DNA from: JBFHIJ01 sp041596515
GTDB lineage: Bacteria > Bacteroidota > Ignavibacteria > Kapaibacteriales > UBA2268
Length of the DNA: 64,000 nt
Direction: 5' to 3'
Assembly (NCBI GenBank): GCA_041596515.1
Contig: JBFHIJ010000012.1
Span: forward strand, 1-64,000
Each line of letters opens with the position of its first letter. The stretch's first letter is position 1. The translations under genes were made by a program, and so were the position numbers. Shown here one piece after another: positions 27,683 to 36,785 of this stretch. The notes beneath the pieces are model-generated. The model was given only the letters and a program-made list of their open reading frames with translations, was not told where the DNA came from and ran no database searches.

Positions 27683-29041
27683 TTAGGATTGATGATTATT
27701 CTGTAGTATTTGATACTTTTTGTATAGTACTATAATAACAGCAATAAGTATAAATACTAATATTACAATAGCTAAAAGGAAGACTTTATAGGTATGTTTT
27801 TCATTTTTGAGTTGCGATACTGTATGCTTATTTTGCATGAACGTTTCTATCATATTAAACCGGATTTTATCCTCCAGTAAAGATACCTTATTTATTTGTT
27901 CGCTTTCTAATGAGTCAGTTAGTCCAATATATTTTTGCAAATACTCTAAAGATTTTTTATAATTATGCTGAACAGAATGTATATGACTTAACCTTCTCAT
28001 AGCTTTTGGCAAATAAAAGCTATGCTTTATTTGATCAGCTAAGAGAAATGCTTTAGTAGAGTACGAGAGTGCACTATCTAATAATCCTACTCGCTCATAA
28101 GCTGCGGCTACATTTATGTAAGAGCTGGATAGAAGTTGTTTAATTCCTATTTTTTCCCTAAGCTCCATAGATTTTAAATTGTACTCAAGACTCAAATTGT
28201 AGTCCTGAACATAAGAATATGCAAAAGAGAATAAGCTGTATAAGTCTGCGATTTGTTTCAAATTATTAATCTTCCAAAAAATATCTTCAGACTGACGCAA
28301 ATATTGGAGTGCAGTTGCTACGTTGTCTTTATCTAAATACAATGAAGCTCTAAGCCTATAGTAAATTCCTAACATAGTTGAATCATTACTTTTTTCAGCC
28401 GCTTCTTTGGCCTTTTTATAGTAGTTCCGAGCTTTATCACTTCTATTATTATATCTGAATATCTCTCCCATATTTAAATACAAAGAATTTATTTTTTTGA
28501 TATCGCCTCGTAATTTATAATAATGCTGTGCTTTGTGTAAATATTCTAGAGATACGATACTATCGTTGAGTTCATAGTATAATATATTTCCCAAGGCTTC
28601 ATACATTTCAGGATAAAATTTAAATTGTTCTTTTTGGGGTTTGTCTAATATTTCATCGATTGCTGTGTTTATTTTTCGAACTGTTTGCTCACCGGCATAT
28701 GTCCATCTATATAAAGTTGATTGAATTAATAGAGTATAGATACGTTTGTCTTTGAGTCCATACTTTTGGCAACAATATAAAGCTTGAACATTTAGCTCCT
28801 CAAACTTTGCGAAGTCTCCTTTGTAAATAGATGCTGTAGCAAGTAAATTTATAGCATCTACCTCTGCTTCTCTATCTTGATGTTTTATTGCTAGTGCTTG
28901 TACTTCTAAAGCATAATTTGCTGAAGAGTCTATATTAATAGACTGATACTTCTTTGATAGTTCAATTAATGAGTCAATCTGTGTAGAAAACACAGAAATA
29001 GGGAGCAACAATAGGAATATTAGTATATACTGCTTGAACAT
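27683..29041 (-). CDS. TPR-repeat membrane protein without an output domain (second of two)
   Basis: A 452-residue protein with signal peptide (LIFLLLLPISVFSTQ), a string of TPR units (AKNYY/ALGNILYYEL/SALYLDKDNVATAL-like helices), a Lys/Glu-rich coil and a C-terminal helix (residues about 420-445) followed by about ten residues. The build matches the paralogue at 25985, and the two share the phrase order 'YEALGN..YYELNDS(I)VS..YL.KA'. As in that gene there is no kinase or DNA-binding domain. Its position beside a kinase island suggests a sensory input role, but that is inference. Confidence 0.85.
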   Translation of the reverse strand: MFKQYILIFLLLLPISVFSTQIDSLIELSKKYQSINIDSSANYALEVQALAIKHQDREAEVDAINLLATASIYKGDFAKFEELNVQALYCCQKYGLKDKRIYTLLIQSTLYRWTYAGEQTVRKINTAIDEILDKPQKEQFKFYPEMYEALGNILYYELNDSIVSLEYLHKAQHYYKLRGDIKKINSLYLNMGEIFRYNNRSDKARNYYKKAKEAAEKSNDSTMLGIYYRLRASLYLDKDNVATALQYLRQSEDIFWKINNLKQIADLYSLFSFAYSYVQDYNLSLEYNLKSMELREKIGIKQLLSSSYINVAAAYERVGLLDSALSYSTKAFLLADQIKHSFYLPKAMRRLSHIHSVQHNYKKSLEYLQKYIGLTDSLESEQINKVSLLEDKIRFNMIETFMQNKHTVSQLKNEKHTYKVFLLAIVILVFILIAVIIVLYKKYQILQNNHQS

Positions 29042-29110
29042 ACTATAATTTCACGATATTATAAAAAAGTATGAATAATCTAAATAAAATATTTGTATAT
29101 ACAAAATAAT

Positions 29111-29145
29111 AAAAAAAAGCACACAGAATAATATTTCTGTGTGCT
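29111..29145 (-). terminator. Terminator after the M16 peptidase operon
   Basis: A perfect 11-bp stem, AGCACACAGAA (29118-29128) with TTCTGTGTGCT (29135-29145), with a six-base loop. On the minus strand it is followed by a run of T (the A tract at 29111-29118). Confidence 0.9.
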
Positions 29146-29182
29146 TGACATAAAATACTGAGATTCTATCCTAAAGCTTAGC

Positions 29183-31240
29183 TTATTCAGGTTGGAACAT
29201 ACTGTCTTCTATTTTAAGATTTAATTCGTAATTTGCTTCAAGTTCTACTACTTGAGGTCCGGCTTTTTGGACTAAAGTAGTAGGGAACATAATTCCATCA
29301 ACAGCTTTGTAGTTTTTCATTTCAACAGTAGTACTACCCATCTCGCTTGACGTTTCAGTTTTTTCAACTAAGAAAGTCTTTGCATTGAAATAGTAATAAG
29401 AATTTTGACCTTTTGAGTTCTTGTGTTCAAGTACAATATAATTGCCTTGCTTACCTTTGATACTCAATTCAGAAGGTTTTTTAGCTAAGTTTGGAACGTC
29501 AAAAAGCTCCACATCATCAATCATTTCTTTAGCCTTGTCAGCTGGAAGTTCCTCAGTTTTACCACGTACCGTACGACTAGGCTGCCAAGCTTTCTTGCCA
29601 TTTGTCATTGTTTTCATCTTTCCGTACATACCCAAATCTTGGATGATATACTGTTTCTTGTCTTTTGTCATTGCTTGTTCTAATTTAAAAGGAATGCTTT
29701 GCCCTTGCATTGACATAGTGCCTTTAGCTTCCATTTTAATAGAAGTGACAGCGTCTAATTTAGCTTGTCCACCGATTGCTTCTATATATTTAGCAATAAG
29801 CTCTTCTGGTTTGATAGAAACTGCTTCAGTTTTAATCGGTTTAAGATCTAAATCATACTCGTAGATTTTGCCAAATTTTGCTAATGATTCTTTTACTTCA
29901 GGGTCGCCCACTACGATAATATATTCGTCTTTTGGATTCAAGTATTTATTAGCAACCTGTTGGATTTTTTCAGGTGCCAAATTCATGATGTATTCCGGAT
30001 AGTTTTCAAAGCGACTCATAGGGATACCCATGAAGTCGGCTCTTTGCACTAAGCTAGCCATTGTACCTGAATTTTCAAATGACATTAAAAATGTACCAAC
30101 ACGGAAGTTCTTCAATCTTTTTAGTTCTTCATCACTAGCAGGTGTAGTGCATAGGTCTTCAAGCTGTTCGTTGATTACTACGATAGCAGAATCAGTAACA
30201 GAAGATCTCACGTCAGCACCGCAAGCAAATCTATTTACATATTTACTACCAGTCATATAACCGAATGGAGTGTATGTGTAAGAATATGTTTCGCGAAGTG
30301 TGCGGAATAAACGACCACCAAAACCGGTACCAATAATTCTTGCTGCAAAATCAGCTGCATCATAATCACTATCAGCATAAGGTATTGCAGGAGTAGATAC
30401 TACAACGGATGATTGTACTGAGCCCGGTCGGTTTACAAAGTAAACACCTCTTGGCATTGGCTTCGCTTTTGGGATTAAGATTTCAGGAGCAAATCCCTTT
30501 TCCCAATTTTTAAAAGCTTTTTCTAATTTCTTTACAATTTCATCTGCTTTTACGTCACCTATAACTGCCATAGTAGCATTATTAGGTTTAATCCAGGTTC
30601 TGTATAAGTCTTTAATATCAGAAATTTTAATTGATTCCAAAGATTCTTTTGTTTCTTTAATTGCATAAGGGTGGTGCTCACCATATAATGCAATCCTAGT
30701 CAAAGCAGCTGCTATAGTACCTGAGTTAGCTTTTTCAGATTCAAGTGCTTGTATTGCTTGAGGCAGTAATTTATCAAATTCTTCCTGAGGGAAACTAGGA
30801 TTAATAAGCACATCTGCCATCATCTCCAAAACATCATCAGTATATTTGGTTAAACCACTACCGCCGACGCTAAAGTAATCTGCAGAAGCACCAGCTCCAA
30901 CGTTTGCACCAATGCCATCCATTTTTTGTGCGATATCTAAGGCTGATTTAGTCTTTGTACCTTTTGTAAGCAAAGTAGTCATAAAATCAGCTACGCCGGC
31001 TTTTCTGCCTTGCACAGCAGATCCGCCTGGAATCAACAAACTAAAAGCAACAGTTGGCTGCTCGTGATCTTCAATTATAAATACTTTAACGCCATTAGAC
31101 AAAGTTTTAGTTGTATAATTTGGGAATTTGAAATCATTGCCTTTAAGTGGTTCTGGTCTTTTAGTTGGGTCGATATTTTGAGCAACAATCATTTGAGTTG
31201 CAAAAAATATCATAACTAATAAACTGAGAATTTTTTTCAT
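29183..31240 (-). CDS. Non-catalytic M16 peptidase-like subunit with a C-terminal lipoprotein-sorting-like domain
   Basis: A 685-residue exported protein (signal peptide ending AQNIDP). Residues about 40-470 are two M16 half-barrels (pitrilysin fold), but where active enzymes have HxxEH this one reads GVADFMTTLLTKGT, so it has lost the zinc site. It keeps the substrate-holding second half with the family's R-x-x-Y type motif (TLRETYSYTYTPFG). Non-catalytic M16 subunits work as a pair with a catalytic one, here the gene upstream. From about 490 on, an extra domain of roughly 190 residues (IEAIGGQAKLDAVTSIKMEA and on) resembles LolA/outer-membrane lipoprotein-sorting folds. Confidence 0.87.
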   Translation of the reverse strand: MKKILSLLVMIFFATQMIVAQNIDPTKRPEPLKGNDFKFPNYTTKTLSNGVKVFIIEDHEQPTVAFSLLIPGGSAVQGRKAGVADFMTTLLTKGTKTKSALDIAQKMDGIGANVGAGASADYFSVGGSGLTKYTDDVLEMMADVLINPSFPQEEFDKLLPQAIQALESEKANSGTIAAALTRIALYGEHHPYAIKETKESLESIKISDIKDLYRTWIKPNNATMAVIGDVKADEIVKKLEKAFKNWEKGFAPEILIPKAKPMPRGVYFVNRPGSVQSSVVVSTPAIPYADSDYDAADFAARIIGTGFGGRLFRTLRETYSYTYTPFGYMTGSKYVNRFACGADVRSSVTDSAIVVINEQLEDLCTTPASDEELKRLKNFRVGTFLMSFENSGTMASLVQRADFMGIPMSRFENYPEYIMNLAPEKIQQVANKYLNPKDEYIIVVGDPEVKESLAKFGKIYEYDLDLKPIKTEAVSIKPEELIAKYIEAIGGQAKLDAVTSIKMEAKGTMSMQGQSIPFKLEQAMTKDKKQYIIQDLGMYGKMKTMTNGKKAWQPSRTVRGKTEELPADKAKEMIDDVELFDVPNLAKKPSELSIKGKQGNYIVLEHKNSKGQNSYYYFNAKTFLVEKTETSSEMGSTTVEMKNYKAVDGIMFPTTLVQKAGPQVVELEANYELNLKIEDSMFQPE

Positions 31241-31282
31241 TGTATTGAGTCCTAATTATTTTTTTGATTTTAATTGGAAAAA

Positions 31283-32602
31283 CTACTCACCTTTTGCAGG
31301 TATATATTCTAAAGTCACTTTGTTTTTTGTACCTAAATATTTTTTAGCTACTCTCTGGATATCTGCTTTAGTAACCTTCATGTAGTTATCCAATTCTTTA
31401 TTGATTAGGCTTGCATCGCCATAATAGCTATAATACGTAGCCAAAGACATCGCTTTTTCCTGAGTACCTTTTTTACCACTTACGGAAGAAACTTCTTTGA
31501 TGTTTCTTGCTTTTTGGAACTCGTCATCAGTAACACCGTTGTCGATTACTTTTTGAATTTCAGCCATCATCGCTGCTTCTACATCTTTCAATTCTTTACC
31601 TTGTGCAGGAATGCCTATCATATAAATGATACCGGCATCCTGTAAAGCCATAGGAGCCATTACTGCCTGCAATGCTACTTGTTTTTCAACTAACTCTCTG
31701 TAGAACCTTGAAGATTCGCCAGCACCTAAAATGTCAGAAAGTAAAGACAATGCATAATAGTCTTTTTCGCCCATTTTTGGACCTCTTAAGCCCATAAATG
31801 CAGCTGGAAGTTGAGCTTTGTCATCTTCAATATTTTCTCTGTAAGGCCCTTCCATCGGAGGTAATTTGAACTCTGAGCGAACTGGTTCTAAGCCCTTTTC
31901 GTAACGACCAAAATATGCTTTCACATACTCTTTAGTTTTTTCTAAGTCAAAATCGCCAACTATAACTAATGTGGCATTATTTGGCTGGTAGAAGTTGTTG
32001 TAGAAATTTTGGAAATCTACAATCTCTGCTTTATTAATGTGTTCTATTGATCCAATTGGTACCCATGAGTAGTTACCACCTTTGAATACATTATAAAACA
32101 TTTTTTCCATCCAAGTTCCGTAAGGAGAGTTGTCATTTCTGTTTTTCTTTTCTTCTTTGACAACGCCTCTCTGTGTTTCTACACCAATTTTTCCAACTTG
32201 GAGTTGTCTCATTCTTGAAGATTCAATCCACAATGCTAATTTAATTTGATGAGAAGGCACAGTAAATTTATATACTGTTTCATCAAAAGAAGTGTGTGCA
32301 TTTAGGATACCACCAGCTTCCTGGATATATTTATCCATGCTGTGTCTTGGTATTTCGTCAGTTGATTCGAACATCAAGTGTTCGAAGAAGTGTGCAAAAC
32401 CTGTTAAGTTTGGATCCTCATCTTTACAGCCAACTTTGTAGTGTAAAATTGTAGAAACAACCGGAGCACTTCTATCAATTGAGTAAATTACGTGAAGTCC
32501 GTTATCTAAATCTTCCTCCACATATTTAATAGGGTTAGCCTGACTAAAAGCACTAACAGAGCTGATTACTAAAAAAGCAAAAAGCATAGATAGTCTCTTC
32601 AT
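31283..32602 (-). CDS. Catalytic M16 zinc metallopeptidase
   Basis: A periplasmic pitrilysin-family peptidase of about 439 residues. The inverted zinc motif H71-F-F-E74-H75 (HxxEH) is intact, with the downstream Glu expected in the EEKKNRND helix region (TQRGVVKEEKKNR). It follows the two-half-barrel layout with SRFYRELVEKQVALQ late in the second half. The partner gene 42 bases downstream encodes the matching non-catalytic subunit, so the active enzyme is probably a heterodimer, as for mitochondrial processing peptidase. I prefer ATG 32602, directly before the signal peptide (LFAFLVISSVSAFSQ); ATG 32632 is also possible. Substrates are unknown. Confidence 0.9.
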   Translation of the reverse strand: MKRLSMLFAFLVISSVSAFSQANPIKYVEEDLDNGLHVIYSIDRSAPVVSTILHYKVGCKDEDPNLTGFAHFFEHLMFESTDEIPRHSMDKYIQEAGGILNAHTSFDETVYKFTVPSHQIKLALWIESSRMRQLQVGKIGVETQRGVVKEEKKNRNDNSPYGTWMEKMFYNVFKGGNYSWVPIGSIEHINKAEIVDFQNFYNNFYQPNNATLVIVGDFDLEKTKEYVKAYFGRYEKGLEPVRSEFKLPPMEGPYRENIEDDKAQLPAAFMGLRGPKMGEKDYYALSLLSDILGAGESSRFYRELVEKQVALQAVMAPMALQDAGIIYMIGIPAQGKELKDVEAAMMAEIQKVIDNGVTDDEFQKARNIKEVSSVSGKKGTQEKAMSLATYYSYYGDASLINKELDNYMKVTKADIQRVAKKYLGTKNKVTLEYIPAKGE

Positions 32603-32632
32603 AAGGCTGTGAGTAATTTTAAAATTACGCAT

Positions 32633-32976
32633 GACACTGACCTGTGTATTTGAAAAAAAATATATGTACTACTTGTTTGTATATAAGCTAAACGTACAAT
32701 TTACAAAGAAGTTTAGTATATTGATTTGTATAATTATTTAATAATTGAAATTTTAGATTTTACTATCTACCTCAAGTAAAAGTATTTAATTGCCAAACCC
32801 AAAATTTTTGTCTTGCTATATCAGTTATCTAAGTTGCGATATATCAAACGGATATTCTAAATTGTTAATTTACAAAAGTTTATTCTAAACATGTTTTCCA
32901 CATAGCATGTGGTTTTTCCACATAGTTATCCACAAGTGCAACTAAAGAAATCTTCGTTTCAATCGTCAAGAGTTTT
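32633..32976. other. 344-bp AT-rich intergenic region upstream of a kinase gene
   Basis: This gap lies between divergent genes (M16 on minus, kinase on plus). It is markedly AT-rich, with no ORF of note. Its right end holds three DnaA-box-like sites (32894-32934). Promoters for both flanking genes must also lie here; none was convincing by eye. Confidence 0.5.
32894..32934 (+). promoter_or_regulatory. Cluster of three DnaA-box-like sites
   Basis: TTATCCACA at 32926-32934 matches the DnaA-box consensus TTATNCACA exactly. Two further sites, TTTTCCACA at 32894-32902 and 32914-32922, differ from it by one base and share the extension CCACATAG. All point the same way with starts 20 and 12 bases apart. 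Nearby DNA is very AT-rich. This could be a chromosomal origin element or a DnaA-controlled promoter of the kinase gene 40 bp downstream. No dnaA, dnaN or gyrB lies in the window. Confidence 0.5.
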
Positions 32977-35067
32977 ATGTTGGAAATACAAAAAATATTA
33001 GAATATGATATAATTCAGATAGCTTGGGTGCTGACTTTAATAGTACTCATTTTAGCTCTTTCTATCTACTACTATAAATATAAAACGATTATTGTAAAAT
33101 ATAATCAGGTTGAACTGGAATCTGAAGAGCTAAAACAAACTATTAAACTAATATCAGATTCGAATTATGATTATAGACGAATAGTTGAAAGATCAAACGA
33201 TGGCATTGTTATCTGCATCAATAACCAAATTGAATTTATCAATGAGTCCGGTGCTAACATATTAGAGCGAAATTCGCAGTCATTTTTAGGCAAATCTCTG
33301 AATCTGTTTATTGCAGAAGAAGTTTCGCAGGAGTTTAATGATGTTTACCAAAGTGTTTTAAAAGATGTAGCTTCATCCGCTTTTATAGAAACAGAATTAA
33401 ATTTGGGATGGGGAGAAATAAAATTTGTAGAAATGTCTCTAACTCATATTTTATTTGAAGCTAAAGGAGCTATACTTGCTATATTTAGAGATGTAAGTCA
33501 AAGAAAAAGAACAGAAAAAAAGTTAAAAGAAAACGAGATACTCTATAGGAATTTATTTGAGCATGCGGGTGATGCTATTTTTATCATGGATGGGAATGAA
33601 TTTGTAGATTGTAATCAAAAGACTTTAGAGATGTTTAGATGCACAAAAAGCCAAATTTTAAAACAGCCACCCTATGTATTTTCACCTGAAAGGCAATTAA
33701 ACGGTGAATTGTCTAAAATCATGTCTATCAAACATCTTCGTGCTGCTAAAGAAGGAAAAGAAAAGCATTTTAATTGGATTCATAAAAGACATGACGGCGA
33801 AGAGTTTCACGCAGAAGTTACTTTAAGTTTATTACCATTAGAAGATAAAACCTATATTTTAGCTATAGTTCGTGATGTTGATACACAGGTAAAATATAAG
33901 CAACAAATTGAAGAAAATAATAGATTTATGTCTGATTTGTTAGATGCAATTCCAAGCCCTGTTTCTTTCTTTAATTCTTCTGGTAGCGTGTTGCATTCTA
34001 ACAAACAATTTGACATGTTGTTTATTATTGATGGAACTCAGCCAAAACCGACATTTCACATTCCTGACGAACTAAAAAATTGTATGCAGCAAGATAATAA
34101 TTTAATCAATCATACTCAACTTCTAGAACTGGATATAGATAATCAGACAAATTATTATCAAGTCTTTATCAGAAAAATTTATAGAAATCAAGAGCATGGC
34201 TATATTGTTGTAATGTTTAATATTACAGAGAATATAAATAAGCAACATGAACTGGAAAAACTGGTCAAAGAGTTGGATGGAGCAAAAAGTGAAATATCTG
34301 ACAAAGCTAATAAAGCTATTGATTTGAATGAAAAATTGCTCGAATCAGAGAAAAGCCTTAGACAGCTAAATTTGATGAAGGATAAATTCTTATCAATAAT
34401 TGCTCACGACCTGAAAAACCCATTGGGAGTTTTTATTGGTATAACTTCTTTTCTAAAAACGAGATTTGATAGTTTAAGTTCTGAAGATATAGCTGATTCT
34501 ATAAATGATTTATATACTTCTGCAGATAAATTACTCAATTTGCTTGAAAACTTGCTCAATTGGGCTCGCTCTCAGACAGGTAGAATGGAGTATCAAGAGG
34601 AAAATACTGACTTAGGCGAGTTAGCTATGACTGTGGAATATTTAGTAAAAGAAAATGCTAAAAAGAAAGGTATCATTATTGAAAACAGAATCCCTAATAA
34701 CTACTTTATACTTGCTGATAGGAACATGCTGAGTACCATAATTCGAAATTTAGTAGCTAATTCTATTAAGTTTACTGACAGTGGCGGTAAGGTGACTATG
34801 GAAGCTAAGATTGAAGGCACCGATACCATAATTACAATTTCTGATACCGGCATTGGCATGGAACAAAAAACAATAGACAAATTGTTTGTTTTAGGCGAAA
34901 AAATATCTACACATGGGACAAGAGCCGAATCAGGCACAGGTTTAGGATTATTGTTGGTAAAGGAGTTTGTAGATAGGCATCGTGGGACAATCGAAGTAGA
35001 AAGTGTCTTAGGCAAGGGAGCCACGTTTAGAGTGAGCATCCCGACTACTCACTCAGGTGACCAGTAA
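32977..35067 (+). CDS. Membrane-anchored multi-PAS histidine kinase
   Basis: A 696-residue kinase with one N-terminal membrane helix (about 13-32) and almost no external part, then a coil, three PAS domains (about 60-175, 185-305, 310-410), a coiled coil, and a core with H477 in IIAHDLKNPLG and an ATPase domain (GIGM, GTGLGL). The core is of the HDLKNP class, like those at 14982, 23880 and 58642. With little outside the membrane it most likely senses a cytoplasmic or membrane cue via PAS. It has no adjacent receiver gene and its stop region overlaps the convergent MGMT-like gene. Confidence 0.9.
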   Translation: MLEIQKILEYDIIQIAWVLTLIVLILALSIYYYKYKTIIVKYNQVELESEELKQTIKLISDSNYDYRRIVERSNDGIVICINNQIEFINESGANILERNSQSFLGKSLNLFIAEEVSQEFNDVYQSVLKDVASSAFIETELNLGWGEIKFVEMSLTHILFEAKGAILAIFRDVSQRKRTEKKLKENEILYRNLFEHAGDAIFIMDGNEFVDCNQKTLEMFRCTKSQILKQPPYVFSPERQLNGELSKIMSIKHLRAAKEGKEKHFNWIHKRHDGEEFHAEVTLSLLPLEDKTYILAIVRDVDTQVKYKQQIEENNRFMSDLLDAIPSPVSFFNSSGSVLHSNKQFDMLFIIDGTQPKPTFHIPDELKNCMQQDNNLINHTQLLELDIDNQTNYYQVFIRKIYRNQEHGYIVVMFNITENINKQHELEKLVKELDGAKSEISDKANKAIDLNEKLLESEKSLRQLNLMKDKFLSIIAHDLKNPLGVFIGITSFLKTRFDSLSSEDIADSINDLYTSADKLLNLLENLLNWARSQTGRMEYQEENTDLGELAMTVEYLVKENAKKKGIIIENRIPNNYFILADRNMLSTIIRNLVANSIKFTDSGGKVTMEAKIEGTDTIITISDTGIGMEQKTIDKLFVLGEKISTHGTRAESGTGLGLLLVKEFVDRHRGTIEVESVLGKGATFRVSIPTTHSGDQ

Positions 35068-35372
35068 TGTTTTTTTAAATCGACACTGTCGCCAATAAAC
35101 TCTATTCCTTCTTGTTCCAGTAATTCCCGCATAAAACCGGGATATGGGAAAGCATTTTTACCGGAAAGTTCACCCAGCCGATTTACTACTCGGTGGCAGG
35201 GCAAATCAGTTCTGTTTTTAGCTGCATTCAATGCCCAACCAACCATTCTGGATGACATACCACTGCCTAATGCTTTGGCTATGGTGCCATAAGTTGTAAC
35301 TTTCCCTGTTGGAATATTTGCAACAATTTCATATACTCTTAAATAAAAATCTTTATCTTGTTTATTTTCCAT
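35049..35372 (-). CDS. MGMT-family DNA-binding-domain protein (alkyltransferase-like)
   Basis: A 107-residue protein equal to the C-terminal domain of O6-alkylguanine-DNA alkyltransferase: IPTGKVTTYGTIAKALG, then SRMVGWALN and the active-site motif PCHRVV with its Cys kept. True alkyltransferase-like (ATL) proteins replace that Cys by Trp or other residues, so this short form could still accept an alkyl group. The usual N-terminal domain of Ada/Ogt is missing. The gene overlaps the kinase on the other strand by 19 bases and is 16 bp from a divergent Nudix gene. Confidence 0.85.
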   Translation of the reverse strand: MENKQDKDFYLRVYEIVANIPTGKVTTYGTIAKALGSGMSSRMVGWALNAAKNRTDLPCHRVVNRLGELSGKNAFPYPGFMRELLEQEGIEFIGDSVDLKKHYWSPE

Positions 35373-35388
35373 TGTAACGACTCAAAAA

Positions 35389-36036
35389 ATGATTAGTAAT
35401 GATTTTATAAGATTTCTTAAGCTTAGAATCCCACAAGGATTACCAGGAATAAAAGCTCATTTAAAAATGGCTCCAATAATAGATGGAAAGCCATTTAGGA
35501 AATTTGAACCTGACTATAATGCACGAAAAAGTGCCGTTTTGATTCCTTTGATTAAGCAAGATAACAAAATAAAGATAATATTTACTCTCAGAAGTTCAAA
35601 ATTGAGAAGTCATAGTGGGCAGATTAGCTTCCCAGGGGGGCGAGCAGAGCTTGGCGAGACTCCTATCATGACTGCTTTGAGAGAATCTAAAGAGGAAATA
35701 GGCTTGCCATACCAAATAACAAAAGTTATTGGTACTTTGTCTAATCTTTTTGTACCTCCGTCTAACTCAGTAATCACTCCGGTGGTAGCATTTATAGAAA
35801 ACGCTTTTAACTATGTGCTTAGCGAAGAAGAGGTTGAAGAAGTTTTTGAAGTAGAGTTAGATAAGTTCACTAGCAATAAGTATTATAAAAATGAAATATG
35901 GGATTTTAAGGGTGTGAAAGTCGATGTCCCATTTTGGGACGTACATCCAAAAGTTCCACTGTGGGGGGCTACAGCGATGATGCTTAGCGAATTAATCGTT
36001 TTGCAGAGTGAACATCAATCTACTTATAGTGCTTAG
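35389..36036 (+). CDS. CoA-pyrophosphatase-type Nudix hydrolase
   Basis: A 215-residue hydrolase with a full Nudix box (GGRAELGETPIMTALRESKE, then EIGL) preceded by the CoA-pyrophosphatase (NudL/UPF0035) motif LRSSKLRSHSGQISFPGG. Family members split CoA and its derivatives to phosphopantetheine and 3',5'-ADP using Mg2+ or Mn2+. No signal peptide. It is divergent to the MGMT-like gene with only 16 bases between, so the two may share a promoter region; it converges with the permease gene eight bases after its stop. Confidence 0.88.
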   Translation: MISNDFIRFLKLRIPQGLPGIKAHLKMAPIIDGKPFRKFEPDYNARKSAVLIPLIKQDNKIKIIFTLRSSKLRSHSGQISFPGGRAELGETPIMTALRESKEEIGLPYQITKVIGTLSNLFVPPSNSVITPVVAFIENAFNYVLSEEEVEEVFEVELDKFTSNKYYKNEIWDFKGVKVDVPFWDVHPKVPLWGATAMMLSELIVLQSEHQSTYSA

Positions 36037-36044
36037 AAATGGAT

Positions 36045-36785
36045 TTACTTAGACTTCTGAGCAAGTTTTATGCTAACTGTTACAGTTACAACACTGCCTG
36101 TAAAGATTGCTATCATGATTAAGAATTGATATTTTATAGCTGTTAATGGATTGCTTCCACCAAGGATTTGACCTGTCATCATGCCAGGCAACCAAATTAA
36201 TCCCATAGAAGCGACAGATGCAAGAACCGGACTAAAAGCATTTTTTAAAGCTTCTGAGCTGAATTTAAACAGAGCTTCTTCTCTGCTTGCTCCTAACATC
36301 AAATAATATCTAAATTTTTGTCTTTCCTTTTTTAAAGAAGAAAAATAAGATCGAATAGCCACAATAGAACTACTAAGTGTATTGCCGATTACCATCCCCA
36401 TAATTGGGATAATATAACGAGCTGCAAAAAAATCTTTATCATCAAAAACTAAATATGCAAAAACAAGTCCATTAATAAATACGTTGGTTGCAATGCCTGC
36501 CATAACCGGGAAATAGAATTTTTTGATATTTATGTCACTTCTTTTAGTGATAGTAAAGCTTGCCGCAATTATCATCAACCCAACCCAAGCGAGATTTATA
36601 ATAATTGAGTCCAAGTCAAATATATATTCTAAATAAAATCCTACAAGGCTTAACTGAACTGTCATCCTTAAAAATGACCAAGCCATGGTTCTAAGCTGAC
36701 CTGTCTTATAATACCCCAGTATAAAAATTGGAATTAGAAGCAAGCATGCTGCCACTCCTATATTTTGCCATGGTATGTCTATCAT
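36045..36785 (-). CDS. FetB/UPF0014-family ABC permease
   Basis: A 246-residue membrane protein with about seven helices. It has the UPF0014 signature RYIIPIMGMVIGNTLSSSIVA and the ATPase-contact segment LGASREEALFK, followed by SVASMGLIWLPGMMTGQILGG. E. coli FetA/FetB of this family exports iron and helps in oxidative stress; a metal-related role is the likely one here but not provable. It overlaps the start of the ATPase gene by four bases. No metal-binding motif is obvious. Confidence 0.85.
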   Translation of the reverse strand: MIDIPWQNIGVAACLLLIPIFILGYYKTGQLRTMAWSFLRMTVQLSLVGFYLEYIFDLDSIIINLAWVGLMIIAASFTITKRSDINIKKFYFPVMAGIATNVFINGLVFAYLVFDDKDFFAARYIIPIMGMVIGNTLSSSIVAIRSYFSSLKKERQKFRYYLMLGASREEALFKFSSEALKNAFSPVLASVASMGLIWLPGMMTGQILGGSNPLTAIKYQFLIMIAIFTGSVVTVTVSIKLAQKSK

